Shown here: one piece after another, positions 60,273 to 64,000 of the stretch
Layout of the letters: every line of letters starts with the position of its first letter
Numbering within the stretch: the stretch's first letter is position 1
Assembly (NCBI RefSeq): GCF_002002925.1
Contig: NZ_CP019511.1
Span: 1,612,001-1,676,000, forward strand
DNA from: Sphingomonas sp. LM7
Lineage (GTDB): Bacteria > Pseudomonadota > Alphaproteobacteria > Sphingomonadales > Sphingomonadaceae
Length of the DNA: 64,000 nucleotides
Reading direction: 5' to 3'
Program-made: the position numbers and the translations under genes
The notes under the pieces: generated by a model
Seen by the model: the letters and a program-made list of their open reading frames with translations, nothing else
The model's database searches: none
Told to the model about the DNA's origin: nothing

Positions 60273-61343
60273 ATGAAATGGATTATCGCTATCGCGAGCG
60301 CCGGTATTGCCGCCGCGGTCTGGGCAATGCCCGCAGCTGCTCAATCGGGAAGCGATACTTGCAGCGACATCCTGCGCAATGGAACGCTGCAAACCACGCA
60401 GATCCAGGACAATCGCTACTTTCAGCAAATCCGTGCATCGCGAGAACAGCGAACCCGTCGGCGGACCGAAGATGTCGAGACGTCGGCGGACGTAGGCATC
60501 CCGATCGAAGGTGTTCCGTTCAACGCCAGCGGAACCGGCAATTATCGCACCACCAACGCGAGTACGTCGGACACATCGCGCTTCGACTGGATTTCCGAGG
60601 ACCGCGAGTTTTCGGCTCTGCTGAGCTCGGGCGATCCGACGATCGTCAGTGCGTGGTCGCGCTGTATGGACAATGGTCCGGGCGGGCTGACTGCGCGTTT
60701 CGTTGTCCATAGCGCTAAAGAGGCGTTATTGCTCATCTCGTGGCGGCCGGGCCGCGTGGGAAACCCAACGACGGGATTTCCTGATGCCCATCTTCGGGAC
60801 AACATCGTCCTTCCCGCCGGTGTTACCGTGATGAGCGGGCAGCACTGCCTGCTCGCGTCCAATCGCATCACGGAGGGCACGTGTGAGGTGAATCTGCAAC
60901 TCGATAGCGCCACGCGTACGCTCGCGGTTTCGCTGAACACTGATCGCGGGGTCGGCGCGCATGCCTATCTGCCCCAGCGCCTCCGGCACGCCGTATCCTC
61001 CCGGCCACATATTTTCAGCGCCAGTGACAATGCGTACCGTAGTCTGTTCCGGGAGCAGCATACCGTCACGGTGACCCACACGGCGCAGCTGAGCGAAGCG
61101 CTGACGAACGAGGGCTGGCGGTTCGACCCGGAGTCGATCGGGTTCGATGTTCGTAAGACCAGCGGCGGACCGCATCACCGGTGCCATTCGCCGCTCGTCA
61201 CCGATAAGCAGGCGTATCAGATCACCTATCAGTACAGGGCCAGGACGTCGTTCGAGGACCGGGACGATCGAAATACCCGTCTGAAATGCCTGGGTACGCC
61301 AACGGCGCGCCTCGTCCGGGATCGATGGATCGCTATGGACTAG
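60273..61343 (+). CDS. orphan secreted protein with six mature cysteines
   Basis: 356 residues from ATG 60273, with GGGGAGAG five bases upstream. The signal peptide (1-24) ends in PAAAQS. The mature part carries six cysteines (DTCSD, SRCMD, QHCLL, GTCEV, HRCHS, LKCLG), probably in disulfides. It contains an Arg-rich stretch (SREQRTRRRTEDVE), a beta-rich middle (LTARFVVHS, ALLLISWRPGR) and no membrane segment. No family recognised. The base composition is somewhat less GC-rich than the neighbours. It stands alone between rpoC and a convergent porin gene. Confidence 0.75.
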   Translation: MKWIIAIASAGIAAAVWAMPAAAQSGSDTCSDILRNGTLQTTQIQDNRYFQQIRASREQRTRRRTEDVETSADVGIPIEGVPFNASGTGNYRTTNASTSDTSRFDWISEDREFSALLSSGDPTIVSAWSRCMDNGPGGLTARFVVHSAKEALLLISWRPGRVGNPTTGFPDAHLRDNIVLPAGVTVMSGQHCLLASNRITEGTCEVNLQLDSATRTLAVSLNTDRGVGAHAYLPQRLRHAVSSRPHIFSASDNAYRSLFREQHTVTVTHTAQLSEALTNEGWRFDPESIGFDVRKTSGGPHHRCHSPLVTDKQAYQITYQYRARTSFEDRDDRNTRLKCLGTPTARLVRDRWIAMD

Positions 61344-61364
61344 CGTCTCAGCATCTGGCCTAGA

Positions 61365-61394
61365 CCCGGTTGCGTATCATGCCGCGCAACCGGG
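61365..61394. terminator. 10-bp hairpin between convergent genes
   Basis: CCCGGTTGCG (61365-61374) pairs perfectly with CGCAACCGGG (61385-61394). It lies between the orphan secreted gene and the convergent porin gene. No clear T run, so hairpin-type termination from either side is only likely. Confidence 0.45.
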
Positions 61395-61448
61395 ATGGGC
61401 CGCGCAGCGCCCGTCCTTCCGGGGCGAAAGTTCACCGAAGCGTCTGCG

Positions 61449-62609
61449 TCAGAATTCCAGCGAGACGCGTAGCCCTCCGACAATCACCTGCTTCGCATCG
61501 GCATTGCCGCCGGCGTCGAACACCAGCTGTAGATCCGGCTGGAGCGTCAGCGGGCCGATACGATCCGAATACGTGACTTCGATCGCGCTTTCCGCTGCGG
61601 CCGCACGCGTGCCGTCGCCGCGCAGGACCTGGCGATAGCCATCGGACAGCAGGGCCTGGTTGAAACCGATCGAGACCTGGCTGTCGTCGCGGCCCTCCCA
61701 GAGCTTGCCGACGAGGACGCCTGCCTGCCAGCCGCCCTTGAACGGGGTGGTCTTGCCGTCCGACAGGCCGGCGCGGACGAAGCCAGCGACTGCGCGGGGT
61801 CCTTCGGGATCGGTGAACGGCCGCTCCGCGACGAAATAGGCCCCGCGGGCGTGGCGCTGCAGCGGATCGCCGGAGGCATCGAGAGCGAACACATCGTCCT
61901 GGCGCTGGGTATAGCCCCAGGCGCCGATGGCGACCTTGCCGCCGCTACCGGCGACCCCGGCCTCCGTGACGAGAAGCGCGCCATCGTCGAAGGTCAGGTT
62001 GACGCCGCCGGGATCGCCCAGCGTGCGGGCCGCGGCGTTGAGCACCGCACCCCGGACGAAGCCGCCGCTGCCGAACTGATGGTCGATGCGGACCGCCAGC
62101 GCCGTAGACGGGAAGATCGACGGTCCGTTGGGTCCGGTCGCGGCGATTTCGGAGCCGACGCCGAACGCCGGCGCGAGCAGCAGCCCGGCGGAATCGTTGC
62201 TGTAGAATTCGCTGTTGAGATCATAGAGGCCGGCGCGCAGCGTGCTGCGCTCGCCGATCTTCTGTTCGATCCACGCTTCGAGCAGCCGTAGCCGGTGGCT
62301 TGCGACTTCGATATTGTCCACGCCCTGCAGCGTGCCGGCGCGATCGTTGGGCATCCCGCCCATATTGACCAGCACGTCGACATGCATCGTCGCGCCGTTC
62401 CACCCGGCAAGCTTTTCGAGTTCGAGATCGGCAGTGAGATCGAGATTGTCGAGCCAATAGACCTTGGCGGGCCGCCCCCCGGCGCCGATTGCGATCATGT
62501 CCATCACATAAGAGGCAGACAGATCGACACCGTCCTGCGCATGCGCCGCGGGCGCGAGCAACGCGGTCGCCAACAGGATAGCCGATAGTTTCGCCGGGGG
62601 GACCCGCAT
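61449..62609 (-). CDS. OprB-type carbohydrate-selective porin
   Basis: 386 residues. The signal peptide (1-24) ends in AHAQ. The rest alternates short beta strands with loops and ends in the outer-membrane Phe signature (GGLRVSLEF). Segments such as LDLTADLELEKLAGWNG, RLLEAWIEQKIGERSTLRAGLYDLNSEF (read in two parts) and GPRAVAGFVRAGLSDG follow OprB family porins. It should form a sugar-permeable outer-membrane channel; the sugar is unknown. ATG 62609 gives the signal peptide; 12 upstream codons were rejected. It stands alone, with no TonB or sugar kinase genes beside it. Confidence 0.85.
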   Translation of the reverse strand: MRVPPAKLSAILLATALLAPAAHAQDGVDLSASYVMDMIAIGAGGRPAKVYWLDNLDLTADLELEKLAGWNGATMHVDVLVNMGGMPNDRAGTLQGVDNIEVASHRLRLLEAWIEQKIGERSTLRAGLYDLNSEFYSNDSAGLLLAPAFGVGSEIAATGPNGPSIFPSTALAVRIDHQFGSGGFVRGAVLNAAARTLGDPGGVNLTFDDGALLVTEAGVAGSGGKVAIGAWGYTQRQDDVFALDASGDPLQRHARGAYFVAERPFTDPEGPRAVAGFVRAGLSDGKTTPFKGGWQAGVLVGKLWEGRDDSQVSIGFNQALLSDGYRQVLRGDGTRAAAAESAIEVTYSDRIGPLTLQPDLQLVFDAGGNADAKQVIVGGLRVSLEF

Positions 62610-62758
62610 GTCGCACGCCTTCTTCGATGCTGATCCCCAGCTCAATTATAGACGGTCGCGCGACCAAGCGGATCGTGGTCCGACAATTCCTTTTGCGGGC
62701 GGCGCCGACTTGCGGGCTTGCGCTAGCCAAGCCCCGCCGCGCGCCCTATTCGGGCGCC

Positions 62759-63268
62759 ATGGCCACCGAACTCTACGACCTCACGGTCCCCGCCTTCCTC
62801 CGCGGCTTCAAGGCAATGGCAGCGTTCCTCGAAAAGGCGCGCGCGCATGCCGATGCCAAAGGAATTCCGCATGTCGATCTGCTGACGGCGCGGCTCTATG
62901 AAGACATGGCTACGCTCACCTCGCAGGTGCAGCGCGCGAGCGACGCGGCCAAGTTCGCCGGCGCGCGGCTTGCGGGAATCGAGGCGCCGGCCATACCAGA
63001 CACCGAAGCGAGCTTTAACGAACTGAAAGCGCGGATCGCCGCGACGGTGGCGTTTCTGGAAAGCATCCCGCGCGACGCCATCGACGGGCGCGAGGATGCC
63101 GATGTCGAACTCAAGACCCCTTCGCGCAGCTTCCAGTTCAAGGGCCGCGGTTATCTGCTCGGCTTCGCCCTGCCCAATTTCTATTTCCACCTCACCACCG
63201 CCTATGGGATCCTGCGCCACAACGGCGTGCCACTCGGCAAGATGGACTATCTGGGCGGCATCGGTTGA
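62759..63268 (+). CDS. DUF1993 protein
   Basis: 169 residues, ATG 62759. A cytosolic four-helix-type protein with the family pattern TELYDLTVPAFLRGFKAM, ADAKGIPHVDLLTARLYEDM, and the C-terminal FYFHLTTAYGILRHNGVPLGK and MDYLGGI. Related to the DinB-like helical bundles. Function unknown. It overlaps the following reductase gene as TTGA, so both are made together. Confidence 0.88.
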   Translation: MATELYDLTVPAFLRGFKAMAAFLEKARAHADAKGIPHVDLLTARLYEDMATLTSQVQRASDAAKFAGARLAGIEAPAIPDTEASFNELKARIAATVAFLESIPRDAIDGREDADVELKTPSRSFQFKGRGYLLGFALPNFYFHLTTAYGILRHNGVPLGKMDYLGGIG

Positions 63269-64000
63269 CCCGGATCGCAGTCATCGGCGCCGGCGCGATC
63301 GGCGGCACGCTTGCCGCCTGGCTCGCGCAGGCGCATGACGTCACGGTGTGCGCGCGCGCGCCGCTCGCCGATCTCGAGATCGTGACCCCCGAACGGACGA
63401 TCCGCGCCGCTCCGCGCATCCTCAATGATCCGGCCGAAGCCACGCCGGTCGACTGGGTACTGGCGACGACCAAGACCTATGACTGCGCCGCCGCCGCGGC
63501 GTGGCTGCCGGGGCTGATGGGACCCGAGACGCGGCTGGCGGTGATCCAGAACGGCGTCGAACAGCGCGATCGCTTTCCGATGGTGGCCGCCGAACGCACG
63601 GTGCCGGTGATCATCGACTTGCCGGCCGAGCGCACTGCGCCAGGCCGGATCGTCCAGCGCCGCGACGGCACGATCCTGGTCCCCGACGGCGAGACGGGCG
63701 CGGCGCTGGTGGCGCTGTTCGCCGATACGGTGATCGACGCGAAGACCACGCCCGACTTCGTCACTGCCGCGTGGCGCAAACTGGCGATCAACTGCTCGGG
63801 AATCGTCAGCGCAATCACGCGGCGCGCCGCCGAAGTCGCCAACGACGAAGCCGTCGCCGAGGTGATGCGCGAGCTGGTGCGCGAGTGCATCGCAGTCGGC
63901 CGCTCCGAAGGCGCGACGCTGCCGGACAAGCTCGCCGACCAGGTCGTCGAATGGACGCGCAAGGCGCATCCGGACTCAGTCAATTCGCTCCATGCCGATT
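63265..64000 (+). CDS. 2-dehydropantoate 2-reductase family protein, cut by the window end
   Basis: Open from TTG 63265 to the window edge (245 codons, no stop). The N-terminal Rossmann motif IAVIGAGAIGGTLAAWLA binds NADPH. Then come TTKTYDCAAAAAWL, VIQNGVEQRDRF, and the helical domain with WRKLAINCSGIVSAIT, which contains the Lys and Asn of the ketopantoate reductase family. Pantoate formation for CoA is the classical role, but related family members reduce other 2-oxo acids. TTG start is supported by the TTGA overlap with the DUF1993 stop. The last part is outside the window. Confidence 0.82.
   Translation, partial: MTRIAVIGAGAIGGTLAAWLAQAHDVTVCARAPLADLEIVTPERTIRAAPRILNDPAEATPVDWVLATTKTYDCAAAAAWLPGLMGPETRLAVIQNGVEQRDRFPMVAAERTVPVIIDLPAERTAPGRIVQRRDGTILVPDGETGAALVALFADTVIDAKTTPDFVTAAWRKLAINCSGIVSAITRRAAEVANDEAVAEVMRELVRECIAVGRSEGATLPDKLADQVVEWTRKAHPDSVNSLHAD

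Overview
The window is a gene-dense, GC-rich chromosomal segment of an alphaproteobacterium, most likely a sphingomonad (Sphingomonas or a close relative). The evidence is the PhyR/NepR/EcfG general stress response locus, the gene order of the division and cell wall cluster, the frequent GTG and TTG starts, and small families usual in sphingomonads (DUF6894, DUF1993, entericidin). I see no rRNA, tRNA, CRISPR array or intact insertion sequence.

Layout. 1-8.7 kb: an acetyltransferase-fold protein, a small secreted protein, xthA, erpA, an eroded toxin-antitoxin pair, an M23 peptidase, and the coupled genes glnE-bcp-DUF455. 8.8-13.5 kb: the general stress response locus, with a candidate second NepR-like protein, EcfG, a 45-residue membrane protein and PhyR, then divergently NepR and a PhyP-like sensor with a degenerate ATPase domain. 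It is followed by an entericidin-type lipoprotein behind a perfect EcfG-type promoter. 13.5-20.8 kb: tatABC, scpAB, nagZ, a SPOR protein, argS and a hydrolase. 20.9-22.3 kb: a DUF1800/DUF1501 pair wrecked by deletion. 22.5-26.3 kb: small secreted proteins, a dGTPase and a TPR-SPOR protein.

26.4-44.9 kb is a complete dcw cluster on the minus strand: mraZ-rsmH-ftsL-ftsI-murE-murF-mraY-murD-ftsW-murG-murC-orf64-murB-ddl-ftsQ-ftsA-ftsZ. Most genes are joined by stop-start overlaps (ATGA, GTGA or TTGA). An undescribed 64-residue helical gene is embedded between murC and murB. 45-51 kb: cysteine synthase, a PtsJ-like MocR regulator, and a divergent operon (redoxin, amidotransferase, broken pdxY, MOSC protein, small DMT transporter). 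51.5-60 kb: rpoB and rpoC with their own sigma70-type promoter and no rplJL upstream. 60-64 kb: an orphan secreted cysteine-containing protein, an OprB-like porin, a DUF1993 protein and the start of a ketopantoate reductase gene.

The most promising material is the stress locus (second NepR-like ORF, mini membrane protein, EcfG promoter with a C-rich-loop hairpin), the dcw-embedded small gene, and four loci showing frameshift or deletion decay (antitoxin, parE, DUF1800/DUF1501, pdxY). All family assignments are from reading the sequence; no database search was run.
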